Origin: Bacteroidaceae bacterium
Lineage (GTDB): Bacteria > Bacteroidota > Bacteroidia > Bacteroidales > Bacteroidaceae
Assembly: GCA_017933995.1 (NCBI GenBank)
Contig: JAGBKI010000033.1
Coordinates: forward strand, 40,871 to 104,870
DNA length: 64,000 bases
Direction of reading: 5' to 3'
This document shows positions 26,127 through 33,682 of the stretch, piece by piece. A program made the translations under genes and the position numbers. The notes beneath the pieces are model-generated. The model was given only the letters and a program-made list of their open reading frames with translations, did no database searches and was not told where the DNA came from. Every line of letters starts with the position of its first letter. The first letter of the stretch is position 1.

Positions 26127-26462
26127 ATGAAACGAAAACTATCCGCCCTGAAAGACATTTTCTCCATGTTCACCGCCGCCGTGATGATAACCAGCGGCGC
26201 GGGTATGAGCGTATACTCGCTCGTCTGCTACGGCGACATCCGCACGGGCGTGCTGTTCTACGTCGCGCAAGCCCTCATCTACGCGGGCACGCTGTTAGGC
26301 GTGAACATCTATTGGAACGCCAAGGTGCAGCAGGCCTTGCAGGAAATGGAATTAGTGCTGACGCAGGATGCGGAAGCACTAATCAGCGAGCCTCGCAGCG
26401 CACGTCAGCCCGCCGCGCGACAGTGCGGCGAAGGCTGGGGCGCGAATAGCGAGGCGAACTAA
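26127..26462 (+). CDS. holin-like membrane protein, copy 1, tail altered by a palindrome
   Basis: 111 residues. Two membrane helices (MFTAAVMITSGAGMSVYSLV and GVLFYVAQALIYAGTLLGVN) with short cytosolic ends suggest a phage holin. The paralogue at 47868-48161 ends LVLSQDAALIEAERERTAAP. Here the sequence reaches LVLTQDAEALISE and then runs into family-2 repeat 2A, which supplies the last 25 or so residues (RQPAARQCGEGWG). The original-type tail is still present after the repeat (26464-26529), so the C-terminus was changed by the insertion. Confidence 0.7.
   Translation: MKRKLSALKDIFSMFTAAVMITSGAGMSVYSLVCYGDIRTGVLFYVAQALIYAGTLLGVNIYWNAKVQQALQEMELVLTQDAEALISEPRSARQPAARQCGEGWGANSEAN
26391..26454 (+). 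repeat. palindromic repeat family 2, copy 2A
   Basis: Outer arms CCTCGC (26391-26396) and GCGAGG (26449-26454). Core GTCAGCCCGCCGC ... GCGGCGAAGGCTGG. Arms differ from copies 2B-2D but pair perfectly. Confidence 0.85.
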
Positions 26463-26463
26463 C

Positions 26464-26529
26464 TTGGTGCTAAGCCAAGACGCGGCACTCATTGAGGCCG
26501 AGCGCGAACGCCAGCCCAAAGAAATATAG
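26464..26529 (+). pseudogene. displaced C-terminal segment of the holin-like gene
   Basis: The frame reads LVLSQDAALIEAERERQPKEI and then stops. It matches the end of the paralogue at 47868-48161 and partly repeats the residues just before repeat 2A (LVLTQDAEALI), with many silent differences. The duplication suggests recombination between diverged copies rather than a simple insertion. Confidence 0.6.
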
Positions 26530-26558
26530 ATTTTGGTATTGCAATTGGCATAATGTTG

Positions 26559-26593
26559 CCCGCCGCCCGCTGCGAAGCGCGCGGCGGGTTTTT
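26559..26593 (+). terminator. terminator after the HU/holin cassette, copy 1
   Basis: CCCGCCGC (26559-26566) pairs with GCGGCGGG (26581-26588), then TTTTT. A terminator of the same type ends cassette copy 2 at 48196. Confidence 0.75.
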
Positions 26594-26825
26594 AGTTTGG
26601 CTTCGCGCCCCAGCGGGCGGCGTTGGTGGCGGCAGCGCGTTTACGCATTTGCGCGGAGATGTAGAAAGGGTCTTTGCGCCAAAGCATTTTTGTTCCCAAG
26701 TCCTTAACGTAGGTTTTGCTCACGCTCACTCCGTAGACTTCGCGCAGCACGTCCGCAATTACGCGGTTGGGCAGGTAAGGATAGACGTTCTTAATAAATT
26801 TTAATAGGGGGGGTAATTTTAACAT
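26592..26825 (-). CDS. small helix-turn-helix protein
   Basis: 77 residues read leftward. LPNRVIADVLREVYGVSVSK then TYVKDLGTKMLWRKDPFY has the spacing of the small helix-turn-helix seen in phage and HNH-associated proteins (N-x-x-IA-x-x-L ... S-x-x-T/Y-V-x-x-LG-x-x-K). A TAACTTTG box at 26857-26864 on this strand gives a short leader. It is convergent with the holin-like gene and shares the terminator region. Its role might be regulation of the prophage, but no partner is evident. Confidence 0.6.
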   Translation of the reverse strand: MLKLPPLLKFIKNVYPYLPNRVIADVLREVYGVSVSKTYVKDLGTKMLWRKDPFYISAQMRKRAAATNAARWGAKPN

Positions 26826-26856
26826 TTGCCATAGCGGTAGGTTTCATTTGTCGCTG

Positions 26857-26864
26857 CAAAGTTA
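26857..26864 (-). promoter_or_regulatory. -7 promoter box for the helix-turn-helix gene
   Basis: TAACTTTG on the minus strand, about 30 bases before the start codon at 26825. Confidence 0.5.
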
Positions 26865-26919
26865 CGCAAAGCGACGCGGAAAATCAACGAGTTCTTCACT
26901 TCGCTACGCTCCGTTCAGA

Positions 26920-26980
26920 CTTTCGGGCTGCGGCTCGGCAAAGTGAGCAAGCTCCCTTTGCTCTCGCCTTGCGCCGAAAG
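26920..26980 (+). repeat. palindromic repeat family 1, copy 1e
   Basis: Arms CTTTCGG (26920-26926) and CCGAAAG (26974-26980). Core GCTGCGGCTCGGCAAAG, hairpin GAGC-aa-GCTC, then CTTTGCTCTCGCCTTGC. CTTTCGGGC can also pair with GCCCGAAAG at 27046-27054, which encloses the next palindrome. Confidence 0.8.
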
Positions 26981-26994
26981 TTAGGTTTGCAAAA

Positions 26995-27045
26995 CCCACC
27001 TAATTTGCCGCCGCAACCACGCTTCACGACGGCAAATTAGGTGGG
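26995..27045. repeat. perfect 16-base inverted repeat
   Basis: CCCACCTAATTTGCCG (26995-27010) and CGGCAAATTAGGTGGG (27030-27045) pair perfectly around a 19-base loop. Confidence 0.8.
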
Positions 27046-27113
27046 GCCCGAAAGAGGTACGAAAACGTGTCGAAAAATCTTTACTTTTTTCGTGAAGAAA
27101 CTACGCCTAAACC

Positions 27114-27144
27114 TTTGTCGTTTAGGCGAAAATGCGTAACTTTG
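27114..27144 (+). promoter_or_regulatory. consensus Bacteroidetes promoter
   Basis: TTTG (27114-27117), a spacer of exactly 19 bases, then TAACTTTG (27137-27144). It is the best full promoter in the window, and no start codon with a useful frame follows before the terminator at 27187. Confidence 0.7.
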
Positions 27145-27145
27145 T

Positions 27146-27218
27146 GCCTGCAATCCGATGGTTGATTGCAGGTATCATTGCACAGCGTCCCGTAGCCTGG
27201 TAAGCACGGGACTTTTTT
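27146..27218 (+). ncRNA. candidate small RNA of about 70 bases with two hairpins
   Basis: Directly after the consensus promoter, CCTGCAATC (27147-27155) pairs with GATTGCAGG (27164-27172). Then a terminator GTCCCGT (27187-27193)/ACGGGAC (27206-27212) with six T ends the unit. The unit is complete by itself (promoter, body, terminator) and has no reading frame. A stem CACGGA/TCCGTG in the leader at 36575-36600 has a similar position after a TAACTTTG box. Function unknown; a phage regulatory RNA is possible. Confidence 0.6.
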
Positions 27219-27364
27219 CGTGGAAAATTGAAAGATTTTATCCCGACTTTGTAATGCTTGCAAAGTCTTCCCGCCCACCCAATTAAGGTGTCCCTCTTCC
27301 CGTCTTTTCTAAGGAAATAGGGTAGAAGTAGTTTTGCACATCATTTCATTAACGACGCAAAACT

Positions 27365-27625
27365 ATGACGCAAGAAGGACGTATCAATTTTCAGTACTAC
27401 ACCGCCGCCGCTATGCTTTTGGTCGGTGTGGCCCTCGCCGTGGCTGGCTTCATCGTCCCGCCACAAGGCGAAATCTCCGACTCCGTACTCTACTTCACAG
27501 CCCAGTGCTTCATCTACGCTGGAAGTGTGTTCGGAGTGTCGGTCTATGTTTCCGACAAGTTCAAGAACTTGCAGAAGCGGCTCGGACTGAAAGACGAGGA
27601 AGAACCTAAAAACCAAGAAACCTAA
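27365..27625 (+). CDS. holin-like membrane protein, third member
   Basis: 86 residues with two membrane helices (AAMLLVGVALAVAGFIVPPQ and VLYFTAQCFIYAGSVFGVSV) and a charged tail. The second helix resembles that of the holin-like proteins at 26127 and 47868 (FYVAQALIYAGTLLGV). A TAGTTTTG box at 27329-27336 lies 28 bases before the ATG. It precedes the endolysin gene by 17 bases, so a holin role in a lysis cassette is likely. Confidence 0.75.
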   Translation: MTQEGRINFQYYTAAAMLLVGVALAVAGFIVPPQGEISDSVLYFTAQCFIYAGSVFGVSVYVSDKFKNLQKRLGLKDEEEPKNQET

Positions 27626-27642
27626 AAACCTACAAACCCACA

Positions 27643-28047
27643 ATGAAATACTTCACCATCCCCGAACTCACTGCCAGCCCCACTGCGCGGCGGTTGAAGA
27701 TTGACAACACGCCGAGCGCTGCCGTCACGGAGCGTCTCACGCTCCTTGTTGACAACGTACTCGACCCGCTCCGCGAAGCGTGGGGCGCACCCATCATCGT
27801 GACGAGTGGCTACCGCTGCGCGGCACTCAACAAGGCCGTGGGCGGCGTGAAAAACTCGCAGCACCTGCTTGGCGAGGCAGCGGACATCCGCACCGTAAGC
27901 GACCTGCCCGCAGACAACCAACGACTATTTGACCTTGCCCGCAGTTTGAAGTTGCCCTTCGACCAACTCATTGACGAATACGGCTACAACTGGCTGCACG
28001 TCAGTTATGGCCCATGCCACCGCCGACAAATCCTGCATATCCGATGA
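27643..28047 (+). CDS. M15-family peptidase (endolysin, Peptidase_M15_3 type)
   Basis: 134 residues. The zinc motif is clear: SGYRCAALNKAVGGVKNSQH followed by LLGEAADI, giving His and Asp ligands, and WLHVSY supplies the last His. These enzymes cut D-Ala-containing cross-links in peptidoglycan. No signal peptide, so release depends on the neighbouring holin-like protein. The stop overlaps the start of the spanin-like gene (ATGA), as in compact lysis cassettes. Confidence 0.9.
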   Translation: MKYFTIPELTASPTARRLKIDNTPSAAVTERLTLLVDNVLDPLREAWGAPIIVTSGYRCAALNKAVGGVKNSQHLLGEAADIRTVSDLPADNQRLFDLARSLKLPFDQLIDEYGYNWLHVSYGPCHRRQILHIR

Positions 28048-28478
28048 AAGCCCGCCTCTTGCTCCTGCTTGCGGCTATAATGCTTGTAGCCTGCAAGCCC
28101 AAGGAAATCGTCGTCACGCAGACAGAAACGAGAAATATCTCCGACACCCTCCGACATTTCTCCGACACGCGCGACAGCATCTATCTGCACGACAGTATTT
28201 ATATCGTGCGCGAAACTCGCAGCGACACCATCCGCGAAACGCAGTATGTGTATCGCTACAAGTTCCGCGAACGGCAAGCCAAAGATAGTGTCCGCGTCGT
28301 ACACAAAACGGACACGGTCTTAATTATCGAACCCGACCTCCGCGCCGTGCAACTCGCCCAGGCGCAGGCCAAGGCACAGAAGCAAACCGCCCAAAAATGG
28401 CGGCTATACTTCTTCGCCTTGCTCGTCGGGATAATACTTGCCGCAGGGCTTTACTTGCGTCGCAAATTGAAACACTGA
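28044..28478 (+). CDS. spanin-like lipoprotein with C-terminal membrane helix
   Basis: 144 residues. The N-terminus LLLLLAAIMLVACKPKEIVV has a lipobox-like LVAC, the middle is a long coiled coil rich in charged heptads (DTLRHFSDTRDSIYLHDSIY ... RQAKDSVRVVHKTDTVLI), and the C-terminus has a helix (LYFFALLVGIILAAGLYLRR). A lipid anchor at one end and a membrane helix at the other is the layout of a unimolecular spanin, which fuses inner and outer membranes at the end of lysis. It overlaps the endolysin gene. Confidence 0.75.
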   Translation: MKARLLLLLAAIMLVACKPKEIVVTQTETRNISDTLRHFSDTRDSIYLHDSIYIVRETRSDTIRETQYVYRYKFRERQAKDSVRVVHKTDTVLIIEPDLRAVQLAQAQAKAQKQTAQKWRLYFFALLVGIILAAGLYLRRKLKH

Positions 28479-28482
28479 ACCT

Positions 28483-29517
28483 ATGGACTACTTCAATATA
28501 CCGCACCTTGCATTTCCCAGCGAGATAGACGAATGTTCTTTCCCCATCAACTACAACGTGGCGCTGACCACCGTTGTGCTGGTGGACGGGACAGAAGTGC
28601 TTCGCACAAAGCTCTATCCCGTCGATGGACGTGTGACGCTCTACGACCTCGCGGCCTTGCTGCGCGACAACCTCTCTATAGAAAAGGTCTCCGACGTACA
28701 ACTGCGCGTCGGTTCGACCACGAAAGACATTTCCATACTTCCCTCGCGCTGCGCGATGGACGAAGCCGAAGACTTCACCACGCACCATTTCCTTTCCCTC
28801 CTTGACGGTGTGAAACCCACCTACCTCGAAGCGACGGAGTTCCTGCCGCTCTACTTTGACGGCTCGTATGACGACCTGCAAGAGGCAAGTCCCTCGCTCG
28901 TTTCCACTTGGGTAAACCCCGTTACGGGGGACATAAAGACCCAAGCGGAAAACTTTTCGTCTGCCACGAGCCACGACGACTTCCTTTGGCAGCTGGTGTT
29001 CCAGCCCAAGCGTTTTGTCGCGCCTGCTGATGGCTACACGCTTCACAGCATCCGCGCCTGCTTGGAAGACCGAGTACAGGAATACGTCGTGCAGACTCCC
29101 ATAGACAGCACGCCGTTCAGTCTGAAATTCTACAACAACTTCGGACTGCTGGAAACGTTCCATTTCTTCGGAACTTGCGAAAAGGAACTGAAACCCACGC
29201 GCTCGACGGCAAGTTTCAACGGCAAGACACGCAATTACAAGGTGGAAGCCGTACCGACGTGGAAGTGCGACACGGGCGCATTGCTTCCCAGTGTCCAGCC
29301 GCTCTTTGCCGACCTCTGCGCCGCGACGCAGGTCTGGCGGCAGGACACGGGAACGGAAGTAACCATCACCGACAACGAGTATAAAATCTCCGACGACCGC
29401 TATGCCCTGCAAACGGCTTCGCTCACGTTCCGCGAAACCGCACGCACGGCAGCGCACGTCAAAACCTCCGCACCCAAGCGGACGTTTGATTCGTCCTTTG
29501 ACGAAACCTTCTTCTGA
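28483..29517 (+). CDS. phage protein of unknown function
   Basis: 344 residues, beta-rich and soluble (PSEIDECSFPINYNVALTTV, LDGVKPTYLEATEFLPLYFD, FSLKFYNNFGLLETFHFFGT, TITDNEYKISDDRYALQTAS). It starts five bases after the spanin-like gene, so it is in the same transcript. Composition and place suggest a tail or baseplate-associated structural protein. No family is recognised and no catalytic motif is visible. A family-2 repeat follows the stop after 15 bases. Confidence 0.55.
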   Translation: MDYFNIPHLAFPSEIDECSFPINYNVALTTVVLVDGTEVLRTKLYPVDGRVTLYDLAALLRDNLSIEKVSDVQLRVGSTTKDISILPSRCAMDEAEDFTTHHFLSLLDGVKPTYLEATEFLPLYFDGSYDDLQEASPSLVSTWVNPVTGDIKTQAENFSSATSHDDFLWQLVFQPKRFVAPADGYTLHSIRACLEDRVQEYVVQTPIDSTPFSLKFYNNFGLLETFHFFGTCEKELKPTRSTASFNGKTRNYKVEAVPTWKCDTGALLPSVQPLFADLCAATQVWRQDTGTEVTITDNEYKISDDRYALQTASLTFRETARTAAHVKTSAPKRTFDSSFDETFF

Positions 29518-29532
29518 GAAGGGTTCATTGAG

Positions 29533-29595
29533 CCTTTCAGTGTACGTCAGCCCGCCGCGCGAAGTGCGGCGTAGGCTGGGATACGAAAAGAAAGG
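29533..29595 (+). repeat. palindromic repeat family 2, copy 2B
   Basis: Outer arms CCTTTC (29533-29538) and GAAAGG (29590-29595), inner GTAC/ATAC, core GTCAGCCCGCCGC ... GCGGCGTAGGCTGG. It lies between the stop of 28483-29517 and the next gene. Confidence 0.85.
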
Positions 29596-29623
29596 CGAGA
29601 TAAACTTTTTATTAAAAAATTCT

Positions 29624-29857
29624 ATGAAATCAATCCATAAAAAGGACGCTTTGCGGCTTTTGGAAGACTGCCAGCCGCACACGCTCAAAGTTTGGAAACT
29701 CTCGACTGGCGACATCCTGCAATACAAAGATTGCCTTTGCCACTCCGCCGACCGCCGACGCGGTACGCATAAAATCCGCGTCCCGAAATCTGCCGTGATT
29801 CGGGAATTTCGGGACGTAACGCTCTTTGAGATAGACGGACTAAGTGTCTATCTTTAA
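29624..29857 (+). CDS. small phage protein, function unknown
   Basis: 77 basic residues (MKSIHKKDALRLLEDCQPH, THKIRVPKSAVIREFRDVTL). Good coding character and a plausible ATG at 29624 after repeat 2B. It is convergent with the acetyltransferase gene and abuts its stop. Similar short basic proteins occur among phage structural genes, but I cannot name a family. Confidence 0.5.
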   Translation: MKSIHKKDALRLLEDCQPHTLKVWKLSTGDILQYKDCLCHSADRRRGTHKIRVPKSAVIREFRDVTLFEIDGLSVYL

Positions 29858-30424
29858 TCAGTCCGCATCGTTTTCCAGCGTGCGGATGAAGCGGGCTGGC
29901 ACACCGCCCACAAGGGTATTGTCGGGGACATCTTTCGTGACAACCGCTCCAGCTGCAATCACCACGTTGTTCCCAATCGTGATGCCGGGTAATATGGTAA
30001 CGTTACCGCCAATCCACACATCGTTACCAATCCTCACGGGCTTGGCAATACCTAAATGCTGACGTCGTCCCATCGGTGTGAGCGGATGGTTCACGGTTGT
30101 GATCATAGTGCCAGGACCAATCATCACGTTGTCGCCTATCCACACCTCTCGAATGTCCAATATCGTTAGGTTGTAGTTGCCCGTGAAGTTGTTTCCAATA
30201 AAAATGTTCTTTCCGTTGTCGCAGTTGAATGTCTTGCCAATCCACACTTTCTCGCCTACGCTCCCCAACATCCGTTTCAAGTAAGCATATTGAGCTGCAT
30301 AGTCCGTGTCGTCAATGGCATTGTATTCCTTGCAACGCACGATGGCACGCTCTTTCAACGCTTCCACCTCTGCGTCGTCGTAGCAGTATTCAAGACCTGC
30401 TTTCAGTTTTTCAAGTTCGGTCAT
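29858..30424 (-). CDS. maa: maltose/galactoside O-acetyltransferase-like hexapeptide enzyme
   Basis: 188 residues. The N-terminal Mac domain (KLKAGLEYCYDDAEVEALKE) is followed by left-handed beta-helix repeats (VWIGDNVMIGPGTMI, VWIGGNVTILPGITIGNNVV) and the catalytic His region TTVNHPL, ending in DNTLVGGVPARFIRTL. The family moves acetyl from acetyl-CoA to sugars. It is the only leftward gene in the structural region and has its own TACCTTTG box (30451-30458, minus strand), so it looks like a lysogeny-expressed passenger gene, possibly modifying surface sugars. Confidence 0.88.
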   Translation of the reverse strand: MTELEKLKAGLEYCYDDAEVEALKERAIVRCKEYNAIDDTDYAAQYAYLKRMLGSVGEKVWIGKTFNCDNGKNIFIGNNFTGNYNLTILDIREVWIGDNVMIGPGTMITTVNHPLTPMGRRQHLGIAKPVRIGNDVWIGGNVTILPGITIGNNVVIAAGAVVTKDVPDNTLVGGVPARFIRTLENDAD

Positions 30425-30450
30425 TATTAAAGTTTTTTTGTTTTCACCTG

Positions 30451-30458
30451 CAAAGGTA
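30451..30458 (-). promoter_or_regulatory. -7 promoter box for the acetyltransferase gene
   Basis: TACCTTTG on the minus strand, about 27 bases before the start codon. Confidence 0.5.
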
Positions 30459-30551
30459 CGAATAAGCAGACGACCGACAAAAACTTGTCTTTTCTAAACC
30501 CACCAAAGCAAAGTTCCTTTGCACCGTAAAAACCTACGAACCCAAAAACGT

Positions 30552-31655
30552 ATGACGCAATACCACATCTATATCAACGACACGATAGGCTGGCCCATAT
30601 CGGCAGCCTACGTCCGGCAGGAACTTGCGGGACAGAAAGGCAAGCCCTGCGACGTGTACATCTCCTCGCTTGGCGGCGACGTGGCCACCGCCCTGCAAAT
30701 CCGCCAACTCTTTGCCGAGCACGGCGAAGTGACCGCCCACCTCCACGGCTTCGTGGCTTCGGCTGCGACGATTATTGCCACTGGTGCCAAGACGGTGAAG
30801 ATGGGCGAGTTCGCGCTGTTTATGATACATAAATGCAGCGCGTGGCAGGAGCAGTGGGGACAGATGAACGCCGACGACATCGCCGCCGCCATCGACAAAC
30901 TCACCACCGCCAAGAACGCCCTCGACTCGATAGACCAGGTAATCGGCAGTATCTATGCCCAGCGCACGGGCAAAGACATCGCCGACCTCGTGGATATGAT
31001 GAAAGCCGAAACGTGGCTTTCCGCCAGCGAAGCCAAACAGCAGGGCTTCGTGGACGAAATCATATCCGACAAACAGCAAGAAATGACTGCGGACATCAAG
31101 CAGCGCATTCTTGCCTGCGGCTATCCCGTCCCCCAAGTGGAAACGGAAAAGCCGTCCCTTTGGCAACGCATATCGGACTATATCGACGAGAAAGCCCGAC
31201 GCATTGCCGCCGAAGTGGACGAGCACAGCAAACGCAATATTCAACCCATTAAATTCCACAATATGAAGAAAACACCCACCGCCATCCTCGCGCTCCTTGC
31301 CCTGGAGAGCATCGTCGCTTCCGAAGACGGCAACGTCACGCTCACCGAAGAGCAAGTAGAGAAAATCGAAGAAGCCCTCGACGGCATCAAGAAAGAACTT
31401 GATGCCGTCAAGACCGAGAAAGAAAACCTTGCTTCGCAGGTCACGAACCTGCAAACCAAAGTCACTGACCTCACCGCTTCCAACGAAGCCCTGACCACCA
31501 CCAACGCTGACCTCACTTCCCAAATCGCCGCCCTCCAGAAAGCCGACGGCGACGATACTACCAAGATCGAGGCTGGCGGCGCAGCCGACGACCACAAGTC
31601 CTACGCCGCCCGCGCCCGTGCCGACTACGAGAAAGTGAAGTCTATGCTCGCATAA
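30552..31655 (+). CDS. ClpP-like prohead protease with C-terminal scaffold domain
   Basis: 367 residues from ATG 30552. The N-terminal 190 residues are a ClpP/S49-type phage protease: the catalytic Ser70 in GFVASAATIIATG and His93 in FALFMIHKCSA are in place. The C-terminal half is a coiled coil (VEKIEEALDGIKKELDAVKT, ENLASQVTNLQTKVTDLTA) that should act as the capsid scaffold. An internal ATG at 31263 (MKKTPTAILALL) could give a separate scaffold protein. The major capsid gene follows, which is the usual order. Confidence 0.88.
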   Translation: MTQYHIYINDTIGWPISAAYVRQELAGQKGKPCDVYISSLGGDVATALQIRQLFAEHGEVTAHLHGFVASAATIIATGAKTVKMGEFALFMIHKCSAWQEQWGQMNADDIAAAIDKLTTAKNALDSIDQVIGSIYAQRTGKDIADLVDMMKAETWLSASEAKQQGFVDEIISDKQQEMTADIKQRILACGYPVPQVETEKPSLWQRISDYIDEKARRIAAEVDEHSKRNIQPIKFHNMKKTPTAILALLALESIVASEDGNVTLTEEQVEKIEEALDGIKKELDAVKTEKENLASQVTNLQTKVTDLTASNEALTTTNADLTSQIAALQKADGDDTTKIEAGGAADDHKSYAARARADYEKVKSMLA

Positions 31656-31659
31656 ACCC

Positions 31660-31813
31660 GTGGCTTTTGACGCGAAAGTCAGAGCCGATGATTTCAAAAT
31701 CACTCCCTTTGATTTCAAAATCACTCCCTTTGATTTTCAAATCAGAGCCTTCCACCGAAAAGTGGAAGCCTTCCACTCGAAAGTGGAAAGCCTGCACTTC
31801 GCAGTGCAAAGCC
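31660..31813 (+). repeat. array of six to seven short dyads before the capsid gene
   Basis: In order: GAC/GTC inside GGC/GCC (31662-31686), three TGATTT/AAATCA-type dyads, TTCCAC/GTGGAA twice (31749-31787) and TGCACT/AGTGCA (31793-31806). They are joined by short spacers such as CTCCCT and AGCC. The array occupies the capsid gene leader. Confidence 0.7.
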
Positions 31814-31856
31814 ATTAAAACCGAAGAACCTATAAACCCCAAAACCTTTACCCAAT

Positions 31857-32816
31857 ATGGCAACCATTAACATTACAGACACCGACCTCCAAAAGTCCGC
31901 CCACCAGTTCCGCAAGGAACTCCTGCTGATGCCCATCATCGCCGCCGAAGCGACGCTCCAGCACATGACCGGTCGCCCTGGCGTGGCAGGCCGCGAAACC
32001 GTAGGCCAACTCTCCGGCAACATCGAGATTGCGCCCTACAACGCCAGCCGCGTCGATATGACGGGCGTAAAGATTGTGCCCCGCACGCTGGAAACTTTTC
32101 TTGGCTCTGTGGTCAAAAAATTTGACCTCAACGAAGCCGCCAAGACCGTGTACGGCTCACTCATCACGCAGGGCGAGGCACTCACGGGACTTGACCTCGC
32201 CCACCAAATCCTCAACTATCTTTCGGGACAGTTGGGCCAGAACCTCAACCTCTCCCTTTGGAAAGCGAAGCGCAACGACAGCGGTACGAAGACCATCGAC
32301 CTGTTCGACGGCTTCGACACCATCACAGAAAAGGAAATCACCGACGGCAACATTTCTAAGGACAACGGCAACTTCCTCCAGCTCACGGACGACATCGACG
32401 AGAACTCGGCCTTTGACATCCTGATGAGCATCTACGAGAATGCCGACGACAACCTGCAAAGTGTGCCGACGAAACTCTTTGTCCCCGTCAAGGTCTATCG
32501 CGCCTACAACAAGGCGTACCTGAACACCTTCGGCAGCGTGCAGTACAACAAGGAGTTCAACAAGACCTTCCTTGAAGGCACGGACAACCTCTGCGAGATT
32601 GTGCCGCTGGTGAGCAAACGAGGTTCGGACTACATCCATCTCACCACCAAGACGAATATGCTCTATGGCTACGGCGACGGCCTCGATGCCGAAAAGCTCG
32701 CCATCGAGAAGCATCACGAGTTCCTGCTGTCCTTCGTGGCCACGATGTTCTTCGGCGTGCAGTTCGAGACCATCAGCAAGGAACGTCTGTTCGTCGCCAA
32801 ACTCAAACAGGCCTAA
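31857..32816 (+). CDS. major capsid protein (HK97-like, Bacteroidales phage type)
   Basis: 319 residues. The gene lies directly after the protease-scaffold gene. The sequence pattern fits a capsid protein: an N-terminal arm (DTDLQKSAHQFRKELLLMPI), a spine helix region (ALTGLDLAHQILNYLSGQLG), and late strands including HHEFLLSFVATMFFGVQFET. There is no enzyme motif. Family name rests on order, size and general pattern. The coding frame is intact. Confidence 0.75.
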   Translation: MATINITDTDLQKSAHQFRKELLLMPIIAAEATLQHMTGRPGVAGRETVGQLSGNIEIAPYNASRVDMTGVKIVPRTLETFLGSVVKKFDLNEAAKTVYGSLITQGEALTGLDLAHQILNYLSGQLGQNLNLSLWKAKRNDSGTKTIDLFDGFDTITEKEITDGNISKDNGNFLQLTDDIDENSAFDILMSIYENADDNLQSVPTKLFVPVKVYRAYNKAYLNTFGSVQYNKEFNKTFLEGTDNLCEIVPLVSKRGSDYIHLTTKTNMLYGYGDGLDAEKLAIEKHHEFLLSFVATMFFGVQFETISKERLFVAKLKQA

Positions 32817-32826
32817 AAGGGTAGGA

Positions 32827-32882
32827 CTGCGCGACGGTCGCTTTGCCAACCGCTTCGCCACTCGTCGCGCAGCCCCATTGTT
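32827..32882. repeat. 10-base inverted repeat after the capsid gene
   Basis: CTGCGCGACG (32827-32836) and CGTCGCGCAG (32873-32882) pair perfectly. An AATTTTTAATTTTTAATT tract follows up to the next gene. Confidence 0.75.
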
Positions 32883-33120
32883 AATTTTTAATTTTTAATT
32901 GTTAATTCTGAAAGCAATGCCAAATAAATGTACCTACGGCGGCGTATACGCCAGCCTTATGTTCTGCAAGGGCAAGACTGTTCTGCCCGGCGTTCGCAAC
33001 CGCCTTTACTTCATCCCCAAGGCGTGGATTGTGAAGTGGCCGAAACTTCGCGCCATCGGCGGCGATATGGTCAGCACGTTCTCCATCCTTGACGGCTCGT
33101 TCTTCGCACGCCCCTGCAAG

Positions 33121-33170
33121 TTTTGCCCCAAGCGGCGCGAGCGTTGCCCGCGCTTCGCTTGACTGCAAAA
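33121..33170 (+). repeat. palindromic repeat family 3, copy 1
   Basis: Arms TTTTGC (33121-33126) and GCAAAA (33165-33170) around a 38-base core (33127-33164) identical to the core of the second copy at 47099-47148, where the arms are GTGCGC and GCGCAC. Confidence 0.85.
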
Positions 33171-33184
33171 GGGGCGCGCTCAGA

Positions 33185-33249
33185 CTTTCGGGCGGCGGCG
33201 CGGCATAGTGAAAGCGGGCTTTCCCTCTGCACTCGCCTTGCACCGAAAG
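33185..33249 (+). repeat. palindromic repeat family 1, copy 1f
   Basis: Arms CTTTCGG (33185-33191) and CCGAAAG (33243-33249). Core GGCGGCGCGGCATAG, hairpin GAAAG-cggg-CTTTC, then CTCTGCACTCGCCTTGC. It is directly joined to family-3 copy 1 by CTCAGA. Confidence 0.8.
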
Positions 33250-33682
33250 ACACCCTCGCTGCCGATAAGAAGTGGATGTACATCGACATCATCGACAACA
33301 AGGGCAAACTCGAATCCGAGAGCCAGGGCGACAAACCCTCGCGCACGTTCCTCAACAAGTTGAGTGTCGTCCATCCCGAAACGGACGAACTCGCCACCTC
33401 GTTCTGCCGTCAGGCCAATGCCGACGATTTCGTGTACCTTGTGCAGCGACGCAACGGCAAGTTCCGTTTGCTCGGCAACGAAATGTTCGAGACGGACACC
33501 AAACCGAAGCAGGACAGCGGCGAGGGCGTGAGCGGCGATTTCGGTACGACCATCGAAATCGAAGTGACCGACGAATGCCCCGCGCCTTACTACTTCGGCA
33601 AAATCGAGACCGTGGACGGCGACATCGAGATTGATGCCACCACGGGGGAAATCACCAGCGACGGCACTAAATCCTAACGGCT

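Larger units (their letters stand above)
32917..33677 (+). pseudogene. phage structural gene split by a 149-base palindromic insert
   Basis: Part 1 (32917-33102, PNKCTYGGVYASLMFCKGKT ... STFSILDGSF) and part 2 (33252-33677, TLAADKKWMYIDIIDNKGK ... DATTGEITSDGTKS) join into one 204-residue protein if bases 33103-33251 are removed. The insert shifts the frame and brings stops. It consists of family-3 copy 33121-33170 and family-1 copy 1f. The intact protein would be a small capsid- or tail-associated phage protein; its family is not recognised. As it stands the gene cannot give the full product. Confidence 0.8.
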
